Origin: Hericium rajendrae
Taxonomy: Eukaryota; Basidiomycota; Agaricomycetes; Russulales; Hericiaceae
Assembly (NCBI GenBank): GCA_033439255.1
Contig: CM065887.1
Span: 496,001 to 560,000 of the forward strand
Direction: 5' to 3'
DNA: 64,000 nt
Positions 21,185 to 33,000 of the stretch are shown piece by piece; positions within the stretch are counted from its first letter, which is position 1; the number at the start of each line of letters is the position of its first letter. Both the position numbers and the translations under genes were made by a program. The notes below the pieces were generated by a model that saw only the letters and a program-made list of their open reading frames with translations, was not told where the DNA came from and searched no databases.

Positions 21185-23873
21185 ATGGACTCCGTGTCAG
21201 ACTCGTCGCGGCGCATCCTGGATATAGTTAGGGCAATCGGCACGCATCCAGCCAGCGAGGGCGCCAAGAATGTACTCGCACTCTACTTGCTTTCAACATA
21301 TTCGTTGAAGGGATGGCGACATATCCGTGCTAGGGGCCTGACAGAGACGGCAGGGGAAATATACCAATGGGCATCACAGGCGAGTCGTGCGTCATCACCT
21401 CCTGAGGTCATGCGCTGAGCGAGTCTTGGCCTACAGCGCGTGATAATGCTTGTGCTGCAGCTTCCGTCCATCAAGGCCAAAGTGGACAGGGAGATGGGGG
21501 ATGCGCGAGCACAGATTGAGAGTCGCCTCGTACCGAAAGGCGAGGGTGTCGTGCGGCACTTGGCATTGCCAAAGGAGAGCAAGTCTCTGGATTGGATTTT
21601 AGAGGAAATGGCCAGAATGGACCATGAAGGCAGCTCATACACGGACTATCACAATGGAAAGCTATCTGGTGCTGTCTATCGTAAGTCGCTTGACCAATAT
21701 CTCCGTGTTCAGCCGCTTGAGACGCGTCATAGATGGAGGAGAGGACATGGAGAAGGTCATTGTCTCCGCGTTCCAGCGTTATTGCGTCTCGAACCCTCTG
21801 CATCCCGATGTCTTCCCGGCAGTGCGCAAGATGGAAGCGGAAGTTGTTGCCATGTGTCTACGGATGTACAACAACCCCGAGGGTGCTGGTGTAACAACGT
21901 CCGGTGGTACTGAGTCCATCATCATGTCCGTGAAGACTCATCGGGACTGGGCATGTGCTGTGAAGGGCATCACCGAGCCTGAAATGTTCGTACTGACCCT
22001 GCATCATACGCTCAATTGCTCAACTGCGTCTGGGCACTGTAGGGTTGTACCGGCGAGTGCTCATGCAGCGTTTGACAAAGCATCAGCATATCTGAAGATC
22101 AAACTTCATACCATTCCTGTCGACCCCAAGACTCGGCAGGTGAACCTGAAGCGAGTCGCTCGCGCTGTGTAAGTCCCGTGTTAGTTTCCTTGCTATTAAC
22201 GCCCCTGAAATACGCGCGTGCTCCTTCAGCAATGCAAATACCATAATGGTTCGTGCCTCACATTAAATCTACATTTCCATTCGACTGACATTAATCAGAT
22301 TGTGGGCTCTGCCATCAACTTCCCCGATGGCTGCCAGGACGACATTGTCAGCCTGGGCAAGCTCGCGAAACGGAAGAATATCGGCCTACATGTCGATTGC
22401 TGCTTGGGCAGCTTCATCATGCCGTTCCTCGACAAGGCTGGTTTTAAGCATGAACCTTTTGACTTCACAGTCGAAGGTGTTACCAGTATCAGCTGCGATA
22501 CGCACAAGGTAATTGCTGTTTCTTGGCCTACAAGTTAGTATTCCTTAATGCCTTCAAAAAGTATGGTTTTGCCCCCAAGGTATGTCTGAATGTAGGCAAT
22601 GCACTTGAATCAGGCTCATGAATATTTTGCAGGGCTCTTCTGTCTTGATGTACCGCTCGAAGGAGCTCAGAAAACATCAATATTACATCAACCCTGCGTG
22701 GACAGGCAAGTTTGTCGACCGTAGCTTCAAATTAGAGGTACTCACCGTGTTCACGAACAGGTGGTCTTTATGCCAGTCCTGGATTTTCCGGGTCGAGGTA
22801 AGTTCCGCTCATTCCGTAGATCTTGAATAACGCCAAGAATTGATAAATGTGAAAAGACCAGGAGCTTTGATTGCGGGAGCATGGGCCGCGATGCAATACA
22901 TGGGCGAAGAGTGAGTCTCCCAGCTCGCGACGTCAGCTGAGACCCTGACTGACATGACATCAGAGGATATGTGAATTCGTGTCGTGACATCGTCGGTGCG
23001 GCAAAGGCCATCGAGCGAGCCATCCGGACCGAAATTCCTGAGTTGCATGTGCTGGGTAATCCGCCAGCATCTGTTGTCGCTTTTGAGTCCTCTTCACCGG
23101 ATGTCAATGTTCTCGAAGTCGGTGACGTGATGTCAAAGAAAGGGTGGCATCTAAATGCCCTTCAAAGCCCAGCGGCAGTCCACATTGCATGCACCGTGTG
23201 TACCATTGATCACGCGCCTCGTGTCTGCTGCTGACATTGCGTCATCGTTGTTTACTTAGCGGTTGACTGTTCCCGTTGTCGAGACGTTCATCAACGACCT
23301 CAAGGACGCGGTTCGCGTGGCGAAGGCGACGCCGTCCGGTCAGGGCACCATGGTGGCTATCTACGGTACGCACATGCACTTGCATCTGCTCTTCTCTCGC
23401 CTTCCATCGATCTGCGTTCGAGTCCGACATTTGCTTCTGTGCTCCACTTTTCTCTGGGACTTTTCTCTATGTCCGTACTTAATTTACCCCACACTCGATT
23501 CCATTGAGTTGCAGTCCACGGCTGCATCTCTTCGCCGGCGGGGCACACGACTGCGCAGGCTTCGAAGCACGCCTCGTACTTCGCGCCTGCTTTCCGTTCC
23601 CCACCTTCCATCCACGCACATCGTGACCTGCACTTTACGTCCCCACGCGCTTCGACTTCGCCGTTGTGGCGCCGAAGCACGAGCTTCTTCGTTTGCTCCA
23701 CCCCATATGCATCTTCCATCCATGCTCCCACCGATTTTTGCTCTTCATGCTCTAATCGCATGCGACTGACCGCCGGCGGTGTCCCCACAGGTCTTGGGAA
23801 CTCGAGCGCGATTGGCCCACGCATGGTCGGCACCCTCGCGTCTGCGTTCTTGGACGCACTTTACCAGGCGTGA
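21185..23873 (+). CDS. DPL1: Sphingosine-1-phosphate lyase
   Basis: PLP enzyme of the endoplasmic reticulum that splits phosphorylated long-chain bases into a fatty aldehyde and phosphoethanolamine. The N-terminus has a hydrophobic stretch ([16 protein letters not shown]). Catalytic motifs in order are [107 protein letters not shown] and [20 protein letters not shown]. The Lys of DTHKYG is the PLP lysine. The C-terminus reads [20 protein letters not shown]. Notable introns: two begin with GC (after 21379 and after 22705), a 19-nt exon encodes NANTIM near 22231-22249, and the last intron (23366-23790) is 425 nt. No frame break is seen. Confidence 0.93.
23366..23790 (+). other. Unusually long last intron of S1P lyase
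   Basis: Intron of 425 nt (GTACGC...CCACAG) in a locus where introns are 45-80 nt. It is pyrimidine-rich on the plus strand and GC-rich, and holds no recognisable gene. It may contain an inserted sequence. Confidence 0.6.
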
Positions 23874-26800
23874 TCATGATCGCCCTATGCCCGGCTTTTT
23901 GCCATTGGAGGATGTAGCGGGGAGTTTAGCCCTTTTCCTTTGCTCTTCGACGGTTCATTATGGGCAGTCTTCTTGGCTTCGGCGGTGGAGCGGCACTTGC
24001 TCGGCGTGCGTGTACACCTGTGTTTGTATATATCACTTCCAATGCAGCATGCAGCGCACACCGTGACCACGTCGAATGTTCTGGTGCACTCGTAAGCAGC
24101 GCGTTCGTGCGTTTCAGCCTGCGCCGCGTTCGAACTTCGCAGACGTCCATCTGAGTTCATCAACTTCATTATACGACACGAACGCTATGATACCGGACGC
24201 AATCGCGCTGCCGCACGGCATGAGAACAACCACGCCGCACGCAGACGTCAAAATGCCCACGACGCGCCACACCGCCTATCCGTGTATGACGTGTTCTGAG
24301 CGTCCGACGCGCAGCACCCACCCGCACCCAATCTGCACGGCGCGATAAGCAGCGTCGACACCACACCCAGCGCTGGCGCCCATCCACCCTGATGTCCACG
24401 GCAGAACATACACCCGCGCAACGTTCGCGCCTTGATACGACCGCCAGCCACCAGGCGACGCGCGCGACTGGCTGCGACACAACGACAGATGCATCCACGC
24501 ACCGTGCCAATCCACATCCATCCGCGCGCCTGCCCCCCTCGGCGTCGCGAGCGAGTTCTGGGCGGCTGTAAAAGGCAGGCGCGGCGCGATCGAAGGCGCG
24601 ATAGCGCGACCGTTCCTCGTGCTGGCGCGCCCAGGCCCGCGCCAGATAGGGCTCGCGCAGCCAATCGGCGCCTCGACCGCGCGCGAGCCGGCGGGTGGCG
24701 AGATGCTGCGTTCGCGGGCCAAGCCCAAGCCCAACCCAAGCCAGCGCGGACGCAGATCCGCCGGCGCCGGCGCGTCGGGGGTTTTGTCGCCGCTGCTGGG
24801 CATACATATGACGCAAATGGACTTGCGGGTGCGGGATGGGGCCAGTGCGGCTTGAGTGTGTGACGGTTGAGGATGATTAGAGTGGAGGGGCCGTGCTCTG
24901 CGGTCGGAAGAGGAAGCAGCACCGGCCGTGGATACGCAATCAAACAGGTGCGCGAGAAAGTGCCGGACAGATCTGCGGGTGGTATTTGTGGATGTAGACG
25001 CTAGATGACAGACATGGTAGGATGGGCCATGAATAGACTATCAGATAGCTGCGGATGTGGGCCGATTGACAGCTTGCAAGCTGCGCCCCGATGAACTGCC
25101 ATACAAGCTCGCGATGATCTGCGGAGGGGCATTCATACAGAAGAAAAACCCCAGAACGAAGCCGCTGAGATCGTTAATAGACAAGCAGACAGCTGCGAGC
25201 ATGGGCCGGTAGCCTATACGCCGGGAGACAGCACCGGTGCCAAGGACGACTCGGAGAAACTGCCGCAGGGGCGTGCTCGGCAGGAAGCACCGATACACGC
25301 ATATATGTCTGTTCGCAGTAGAAGCAGTAGGGAAACAGGGCCAGTGAAACAAGCAAGGGGAACCGCGCCGGACAAGCGTGCAGCGATAGGCGTGGAACCC
25401 GACGCAGACAAACTGCCGCACAGGCTCGCCCGCACCTATCGACGGCCGCACGGTCGTGTATGCGTGCCTGCCGCACACCGCTATCTGTCTTAGAAGCAGG
25501 AGGGGACGTCAAGGCAGCGCGCCGAGCAGGCGGCGGTGCGAGGGACCGCTCAACGCAGCAAGGTCCCGCCGTTAGCAATCCCCGCGCCTGGCCAGCCAAC
25601 CTTATCCCAACAGACTCGTGTCGCGACCCGCCAGAATAGCGCAGCTGCCAGACACTGACACAGGAAGCCCACAGGACCGATCCTGAGCACAGGAAGCCCG
25701 CCAGACCTCCATACCTGATCCGAGATACGCCCGCGTGGCCTATGCTGTCAAGCGTTGATCATGACTCGTCTTCCGCGGAAAGACGGCAGCCCGCTGCCCC
25801 GCTGCCCCCAGCTAGCATCCTTGATGCCTGCTAGCAGCCATGATGCACGGACGACGCGCCCGACGGCCCAAGGCTTGACGAAAGGCTCCGATACTATTTA
25901 TAGAATAAAGTTTGGATTTAGTTTGTTCTGTGCGGTGCGGAAAGGAAGCCCTGCAGAACGGGAGTGCATCGGCGTGGTGGCGTCCTTGAGCCGCACGCAC
26001 CGCCAAGGCTCGACCAGGATGCGTCGATCCGCGCTAGGGGGCTAGATCGTCAGGGCGCATTAACGGCGCAGTGTAGAGCCTGAAGGCGCGCAGGACCGTT
26101 GTCCAGCATATTGCCAGCGGGATCGGAGGTCACCTAAGCAAGTTCGCCGCGGGCGAAGCTGCGGACTCAATCGCCAGAGTCAGATACTTTGTTCCAGAAG
26201 CACGCCACAAAATCCACGTATGAGAGCGTTGACCAGATACGAGTGCCAACAGGCAAGGATGGTACCCCCCACTCCCAGCATCATTGTTATCGCTAGCAGG
26301 ACCGATCAGACGCTCGCTAAGCAGGGGGTTCTGTCCTCCAGGCTCTCCGCGGACGAAGCCGAGACAGTGTTGGAGAAGCAGGCTGCGAAGCCGACGAGCG
26401 AGATGTTGGCATATATTGGTCGGCAGGACCGGCGGGCTGCGTGCGAGCGAGCACGGCTGATTGGGAAGAGGGGAGGGGTATCCATCGCGAAGACGCAGTC
26501 TGATGGGAGGTGGATACTAGCGATGATGGACGCAGGCCTGAGAACGAAGGGGGACGCAGCGCGATGCGATGCGAGCGATATGTCGGCCGAGCCTTCTACT
26601 TGACCAGCTGCTACGCAGGCGCGCGCTGGGCATGTACAAACGCAGGTCCCAAGGATCCGAGTGCGGACGGTTGCTCTGGGCTGCCACAAAGGACGGTACG
26701 AGCGGCGCGCTTCGCATGCTTCGAAGTATCGCACATACCGGTGGTAGTAGTGCCAAGATTACCGCGTGAGAACGGTCGCGCAGAATGAAATGAAGGGCTG

Positions 26801-27956
26801 TAGAGCGTGCTGGATCGGAGAAAGTAGACGCAGAATGGCAAGACGCTTTCCGAAGCCGCCGGCTCCATTATTGGAAGTGCTGACTCCATTGCGCACTCTG
26901 CGTAGGCGTAAGGCGGCCGTCGCTGACGATAATAGGCCGTTGCACTGGAGGATAATAATGGCAGCATGACGTGGGTGGAGCAAAGGCTAGGTGCGGTCTG
27001 TGGATTGGAAGGTACACACTGTTGGTTGTGTGAGACTGGTCAGCTTGGCAAGATGGGTTCAGGAGAATCGAGGCACCGAGGACAGGGCGACGAGAATGCA
27101 AATTGCGGCTCGCGAGGCCGGCTCACCAAGCGTGGACGCCGGAAGAAGGAAGATGAGCACCGTGGCGGGTGGGAACAGCAGAAATAATTACGAAGGGGAA
27201 ATTTTCTGCTTAACCTGCCGCACGATGCATGCGCGGATCTGGAACGTGGCGGCATCGCCGTGTTGTCTCCTGGGAGATGGAGGCACGAACGTTCGGTGCT
27301 AAATCAAACACGCTGTGATTGGGAGACTCGAGCTGTTATCGCGCGAGAGGAAGATTTTTCGCGGCTGGCGGCAGCGGCTGTGCGCCGCTATCTGTGGACT
27401 CTCGGCGAACCAGATGGCGATACAGGGACTCGGACCGGGTGGGCAATGATATAAGTATGATACAAGTGGTCGAGTCGAGGCAGGGTTCCTCGGGCGAGGA
27501 GGGCAACAGCAGCGCAGAACTGGGCGTCGAAGGTCTCGAGGAGGGTCAAGTGACGGAGAGAGCTGACGTCGGGGCTGCTCTCGGGAGGCTCGAGGACGTC
27601 CGTCCGGGCCCGACGGATCCGCTAGCGTCCGCGGCCGGGCTGGTGACGGGGCATCGGGAGCGACGGCCGTTGCCGATGCCTCAGGAAAAGGAGCTGCGGC
27701 TGAGCGAGCATGACAAAAATTGCGGAAGGGGCGTGATACCGAGGAAAAATGGGTCAGCATTGAGTGAGACGCTGCAGCGGTCGGGCAAGGCGGCGGTCGG
27801 GCAGGCGAGCGAGCGAACGGGGCGTCGGGAAGGGAGATCGGAAGGGCGATCGCGCATGGGCGCCTGGGAGAACTTAAATAGATAGGAATTCTAGATCTTG
27901 TTTCGCTGAATCGCACCTTGTGTTTGAACTTCGAATTCCGTTCATCCATTCCTGCC
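23874..27956. other. 4-kb GC-rich region without a recognised gene
   Basis: No conserved protein motif, tRNA fold or clear terminal inverted repeat was found across about 4 kb. Long frames exist on both strands (24169-24943 minus, 26220-26603 plus, 27299-27997 minus, 27319-27885 plus), but they are Arg/Ala/Pro-rich and look like shadow frames of GC-rich DNA. Short local repeats occur (AAGCCC units near 24720; AGCTGCGGATGTGGGCC near 25050 and a variant near 25190). The final 80 bp form the promoter of the arrestin gene, with TTAAATAG at about 27874. Confidence 0.45.
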
Positions 27957-30369
27957 ATGGCGTTTGCCATGTCCAGGCCAGCTTCACCTCCTTCCATCGA
28001 CGATGCTCACGGCCGACGTCCTGGCGCAGACGTTGATCTATTGCAGTCTGCCCTTCATAATGCGCTCGAGGCTGTCTCTTCTTCTGCCCCCTCCTCCCAT
28101 CTCCGTGCCATGGCTCACCCAGACCTCTCCCACGAGAAGGAAAGGCTCCCCAACATCGAGATCGTCGTCAACCAGGACCTTCTCCTCCTCAAGGGCGTCG
28201 GCGTCGACGTCTCTCCCACTCTCCTCCAGGGTCATGTCATCGTCAACCTCGCAGAGTCCACCTCCATAAAGGAGATCACCCTTCAGTTCAGAGGAAAGGC
28301 CAGGCTACCCCCACCAGCCAACGAGCCGTACGTCCTTCTTTCTTTCCTCCCCTTCCGCTAGCTCACATTCCACAAGTCTCAGCCTCGGCAGCGGGCCCAT
28401 GACCTACCTCGTTTGCAGCCACGACTGGTCCTTCCTCGAGGGCGACAAGAAGCACCACCACACCCTCAAGGCTGGTCGCCATGTCTTCCCCTTCCAGCTC
28501 AACATCGGTGGCTCCCTCCCCTCCTCCATCGCTACCCCAGTTTTTGGCGGCGCGTCCATCGCCTACAAGCTGCGTGCCGTCGCCACACGCCCTGGCTTCG
28601 CCCACAATCTGCAGACCCAAATACCCATTTACATCGCCCGCTCCTTCGCTCCCGAGGCCCTCGAGTACCAGCAGACTCTCGAGATCGAGAACACCTGGCC
28701 AGAAAAGATCATGTATTCCATCATGATCCCCCACAAAGCCTGGGCCGCAGGCGACACCCTCACCGCCGTCGTCAAATTTTCTCCATTGGCGAAAGGTGTT
28801 CGCGTCCTGCACGTGACCACCACCATCAACGAGACCGTCAAGCTCTATACGCGGTCAGGCTGGCAGGAGAACACGCGCCCAGCTGTCACGACCAAGCACG
28901 ACATCGTCAATGGCCGTGCTGTCCTCGTCGAAGATTCCCTGCACCGCCCGAAAGTGCCTCACCACACATCGTATCACCCACATGCGCGTGCATCACAGCC
29001 CCCGACACCAGGGACCTCGACGCCGGCCCTCAGCTCCGGACAGTATAGTCCCATCTCGGGCCCCAGCTCCGCGCGTTCTTCGGGCTATTTCCCGCCCGTC
29101 CACCCAACTGGATCAGAGCACAACGTGGCAGACGCGCACCTGGCTATGACGTCCCACGCGCCGGAAGCCGGTCCTTCTTCGTCGTCCCACACGTCCGAGG
29201 AAGGCTCGCATCCTATTCTTCCCGTCCCGCTCCCCGGAGACTTCCAGATGGCGGATACAGACGTCGTCTCCACCCTCGACGTGCCCATCCCCATGTCGTG
29301 CACGCCCACCCACTGCCTTGAGCCCATCATGATCAACCATCGCATCCGGTGGAGCATTCTCATCAGCAACCTCGACGGGCACACCTCGGAGCTGCGCTGC
29401 TCGCTGCCCTTGCACATCCTCGACCACCGGCTCATCGACGAAGCACGCTCCGCAACCGCTCAGACGCGTCGCCTGCTCCTTGGCGGGCCCGAAATCGAAC
29501 AACACGACGAGGACCTCGAGCTGCCAAGTTACTCTTCGCACGTCCGCGACCGCGTCGCCAACATGTACCTTCCTGAACAGTCGGTCATGCGCGTCACGAA
29601 TCCATGGGTCGAGCAAGGTGTCAGCCCCGTGCAGGGTCGCGAAGGGTACACCTCGCCGGGCGCCCATACGCCCCTTGAGGCGCACCACGTCCCCTCCACG
29701 ATCCCCGGACAGACATACGCGACGAACCTCGAATATGTGAACTCAGAGCTGCTCTTGTCCCTCTCCCACGAGCACCCGCCGCCGCTACAACGCACGGAGT
29801 CGGCCCCCAGCGACCTCGCCCGCGTCGACTCTGCGCCGTCGCCTGTCGACTCCGGCTCCCCAAGCCAGCCCGGCAGCCAGCCGTTGTCGCGCCCCAGTTC
29901 GCGGCCACAGAGCCGCTGGGGCAGCCGCCGTGGCAGCCGCGCGCCTTCGCCCGAGCGTGAGGCGGCGCACGAGACATTCGTGCACGCACCGTCCGCGAGC
30001 CGCAGCAGCCACGGGCTCTTCCACATCTCAATGAAGCCATTCACGTCGATCACTTCCCCGTTCTCACACGGGTCGCGCGCCGCCTCGCACTCGAACCTGC
30101 CGAGCGGCGCGCGCACACCTCCGCCGCCGCCGCCGCCGATGCCACGGCACCAAACGACGCAGTCCGCGCTGCACCGCGCGTTCACGGAGGTGCCGGACTA
30201 CGAGATCGCGAGCCGCGGGTTCCTGGGAGGTGTGCCCCCGCTGTCGAGCATGCAGGATCTGCCGAGCTATGGCGAGGCGACGAGACACCACACGCCGGAG
30301 CAGACGCCGGAGCGCGAGCATGCGCCGCTGCCCGAGCACCCACCACTCGCGACGAACGGCGCGTCATGA
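27957..30369 (+). CDS. Arrestin-related trafficking adaptor (alpha-arrestin)
   Basis: Alpha-arrestin that would recruit an Rsp5/Nedd4-type ubiquitin ligase to plasma-membrane transporters. Exons 27957-28327 and 28392-30369 give about 782 aa. The arrestin N domain (residues about 60-250) includes LLQGHVIVNLAESTSIKEIT, VCSHDWSFLEGDKKHHHTLK, AGRHVFPFQLNIGGSLPSS and SIAYKLRAVATRPG. The C domain follows with YSIMIPHKAWAAGDTLTAVV and TTTINETVKLYTRSGWQENT, and after a Ser/Pro-rich insert IRWSILISNLDGHTSELRCS. PY-like motifs are LELPSYSSH and QDLPSYGEATRH. The tail is disordered and Pro/Ser-rich. The start at MAFAMSRPAS follows a pyrimidine-rich leader. Confidence 0.9.
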
Positions 30370-31019
30370 CGTTGGCGCGCGCTGGCAATCGTCGTGTCTG
30401 GTATTTATTCATACTTTGGGATTTTGTTGTTTGTCTGTGCCGCGGTCGCACGCCCCTCCCCTCTGGTCCTTGTCTCCCCTCCTCGCATCTGCATATATAT
30501 GGTCTCTCTTCTCTACCATTACCTCTGGTCCCCCGCTCCTTCATATCTTCCGTCCGAACATTCTTAGCTGCTGTATCAGGCCTGTAATCTGCATATCTAT
30601 CTACCCCTAGACTTCACACCTCCTTCATGACTGTAATCACACCCTAGACTCGCGGCTCTGTACGATATGCCTGTTTTTTTTTTCATCATCACGGTATCAA
30701 GTGTCTTCTTGCTTTATTTTTTGTCTGTGAGATGTAGCGGCTGGATTGTACGATTGTACGGTAGTGGAGGCAAAATGAGCTTGAGGCTCGGGAAATGGAA
30801 TGGAATACAATGGTTGCTTGCACATCGCTTGACTACAAATGACTGAGACGACAGGGAGAACCTTCTTGGGCCCAGATCGACGCTTATCTGTGATCCACAT
30901 GTGAAACGGAGGATCATTTTGACAGAAGTGAGGCTGCTATAAGCCGCCTCCAACTAATTCGCGCACGGACACGACGCCCTGCCCGCCCACAATCTCGCCA
31001 CACACACGATGCATAAGTA
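30370..31019. other. Downstream region of the arrestin gene
   Basis: Expected 3' UTR followed by AT-richer spacer with a poly-T run at about 30674. No gene is seen. Confidence 0.35.
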
Positions 31020-31266
31020 CAGCCGTTTACAAATCGATAGGCCTCTGTGGCAGGTTTTGATGCATTGGTCGGACGTTCAACATACAAGGTGGAGCTTGAT
31101 TCTAGCTCACAGCCGGTGGCAACGGCAGCACGGCAACATGGCAGGCAGCACGGCAGGAGGTCTGGCGCGGTGCTGCAGAGTCGTAAGCGGTTTCCGACCT
31201 TCGCCGACTCAAAAACAATGTTTACATCATTTTGCTCGGGAAGGCCTATCGATTTGTAAACGGCTG
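31020..31266. mobile_element. 247-bp TA-flanked inverted-repeat element (MITE-like)
   Basis: The ends are perfect inverted repeats of 25 bp beginning CAGCCGTTTACAAATCGATA. They are flanked on both sides by TA (31018-31019 and 31267-31268), the target duplication of Tc1/mariner-type insertion. The 197-bp interior has no coding capacity. This fits a non-autonomous miniature element. Confidence 0.8.
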
Positions 31267-31309
31267 TAAGCCGCCCCAGATTAACAAGCACCTCCCCGCA
31301 CCCCCGACG

Positions 31310-31500
31310 TTGCCATATCCATCTTGACGAAATGCCATATCCATCTAGGCCATCATATCCATCCTGATTCCTGACGGCATATCGCGCCCAGGATGACATC
31401 ACGCGCCCTCCACCATGCAGGCGCCTTGCAGCTATTCGACTCGCGACAAGAAAGATGCCCCCGATTTGTATGCCGTATCCATCTTGACGGAGTGGTATGC
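31310..31500. repeat. Cluster of CATATCCATCTTGACG-like short repeats
   Basis: CATATCCATC or GTATCCATCTTGACG occurs about five times (near 31314, 31331, 31348 and 31468, with TGACGGCATAT near 31370) between the inverted-repeat element and the small gene at 31669. The spacing is irregular. The units may be binding sites or remnants of an array. Confidence 0.4.
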
Positions 31501-31591
31501 ATGGCATGACATCATAGTATTTCGAGGATGGCCACACCCGCTTCGTCTCGCACACAGAGCAGCCGACTGTGAGACAGTAGAGAGCAGCACC

Positions 31592-31600
31592 TGCTTATTT
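31592..31600 (+). promoter_or_regulatory. TATA-like box
   Basis: TTATTTAAAG lies about 70 bp upstream of the ATG at 31669, a good core-promoter position. Confidence 0.4.
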
Positions 31601-31668
31601 AAAGCAGTCTCGCCAACCAACCGCACCCAACCACCAGCACTCACCCCGTACCACACAACGCACCCACA

Positions 31669-32038
31669 ATGGCCCAAGCAACCTTCGCCGGCACCGACAA
31701 CACGCCGCTCGCGGCGCCCCCCGCCGAGAACACGCAGAAGCCCGACGACACTGCGCTCGACTGCGCCGAGGCGCAGCGCCTCGCGAATACGGGCGCGGAG
31801 GGCAAGCCGCAGCAGCCGGGCGCGAACAAGCGCGCGGGCGTCGCGTCGCGCGATCCCGAAGGTGAGTCGCAGCAGCGCGGTGTGTGGGTGAGTGTTGATG
31901 TGTTGGGGGTAGAGTTTGATACGCATGCGCGGGCGGGCGGGGCACATGAGGATACGAAGCCTGTGCAAGGTGCGTATGGGGTGTGTTGTGGTGAGGAGGT
32001 TGCTGACGCGGCGGTGGTGCGTAGATCCGGTGCTGTAG
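31669..32038 (+). CDS. Small hydrophilic protein, 87 aa
   Basis: Function not recognised. Exons 31669-31861, 31913-31969 and 32025-32038 give 264 nt with matching phases. The product begins MAQATFAGTDNTPLAAPPAE, continues through GKPQQPGANKRAGVASRDPE and ends HEDTKPVQDPVL. It is charged, has no hydrophobic segment and is probably disordered, like small stress-type proteins of Agaricomycetes. A TATA-like box, an ACAATGG start context and consensus donors (GTGAGT, GTGCGT) support it. Reading through the introns would give a longer frame to 32079, which is less likely. Confidence 0.6.
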
Positions 32039-32211
32039 GGAATATGTGGAGGTCTGGACATGAGATGCACATGCTATAATATATCACTTGAATCTGGGAA
32101 GTTAATGGTGCATTTCGCCATGCACGATCGAGACAGTTTCTGTGAGCTCAGTTGGGTGTGAAGGCCTTCTCGATGTAAGATTGGTTAAGAGGCAGGCGTC
32201 CGGCCCTGCTC

Positions 32212-32520
32212 GAAGCCGACGAGCGTGCACATCCAATACTGTACACGGATCTGTACGTCGGCCGCGTCGACACGCGCGCAATAGAATGCGTCGTGTGGGA
32301 TGCCGCGCAGGCCAGAGCCAAGGCACGCCGGGATTTTCGCGTACGCCTGCATCGCTTGGGGTGAGTAAGAAACGTCAGCTGGGACGATCAAGAACGAAGT
32401 GAATTGCGGAGGCGTCTGCATAACATCGGGACCAGGTCTCGGGTTTGATAAGGCATGAATAATTGCACGCTGATGTGTGCTGGTAAGTTGAGGATGGGTC
32501 AAGATGATGGAGGGTTGCAA
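32212..32520 (-). CDS. Uncharacterised frame, possible gene (extent uncertain)
   Basis: A minus-strand frame reads TPPQFTSFLIVPADVSYSPQ, then YAKIPACLGSGLRGIPHDAF and YCARVDAADVQIRVQYWMCT, and closes soon after VGFEQGRTPAS. Its composition looks coding (balanced, with aromatic and Cys residues), but I cannot place it in a family and have not fixed its start or introns. It may be the 3' exon of a longer gene reaching toward 32830. Confidence 0.3.
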
Positions 32521-33000
32521 CCGGTACTCTCGAGGAAAAGCATTAGGACGAGGCCGAGTTGTGCGGGCGCGGTGAATCTAGGGGCTAGAGGAGGGGTAAG
32601 AAGTAGCCTCTGCGATATTGCTGAAGCTAGCGAATCGTGAGGACAGGCGACCTTTATCTCCCACTCGAGCGTGCGGTGTCCTCGGCAGCGTACACATAGG
32701 ATCTATTCTGCAGACCAACGCAGCCCAGGACGGACGTTCTAAATTGACTTTACCTCCGTTCTGCATGTGCGTGCTACTGGCTGACCTAGCTTGGAGACGG
32801 GTCAAGCAAATCGCTGCAAGCTGAACCAAGTCATACAGGCAAAGTGAATCGAGCTGACCCGCGATAGCAAATACTTACTGTCATAGTCGATGCAGGTCGG
32901 AAGGTAAGGGGTCGTTGGCGGCAGGCGTCGGTCACATCATCAACGCTGCAGGGGTGTCACCTACATACTTAGAAAATCTTATATCCCGCATTAACAACAC

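Noticed and set aside
23263-23769. 168-aa plus-strand frame in the S1P lyase tail
   Set aside because: It reads from a true exon into the long intron. The downstream exon [12 protein letters not shown] proves splicing.
24169-24943. Long minus-strand frames of 175-231 aa
   Set aside because: Three overlapping frames are all Arg/Ala-rich, with no motif and no splice support. This is typical of GC-rich noncoding DNA.
27299-27997. 232-aa minus-strand and 188-aa plus-strand frames
   Set aside because: They overlap each other and the arrestin promoter and have no conserved block.
31020-31266. CRISPR-like or terminator hairpin
   Set aside because: TA flanks, 25-bp perfect ends and a eukaryotic context indicate a transposable element.
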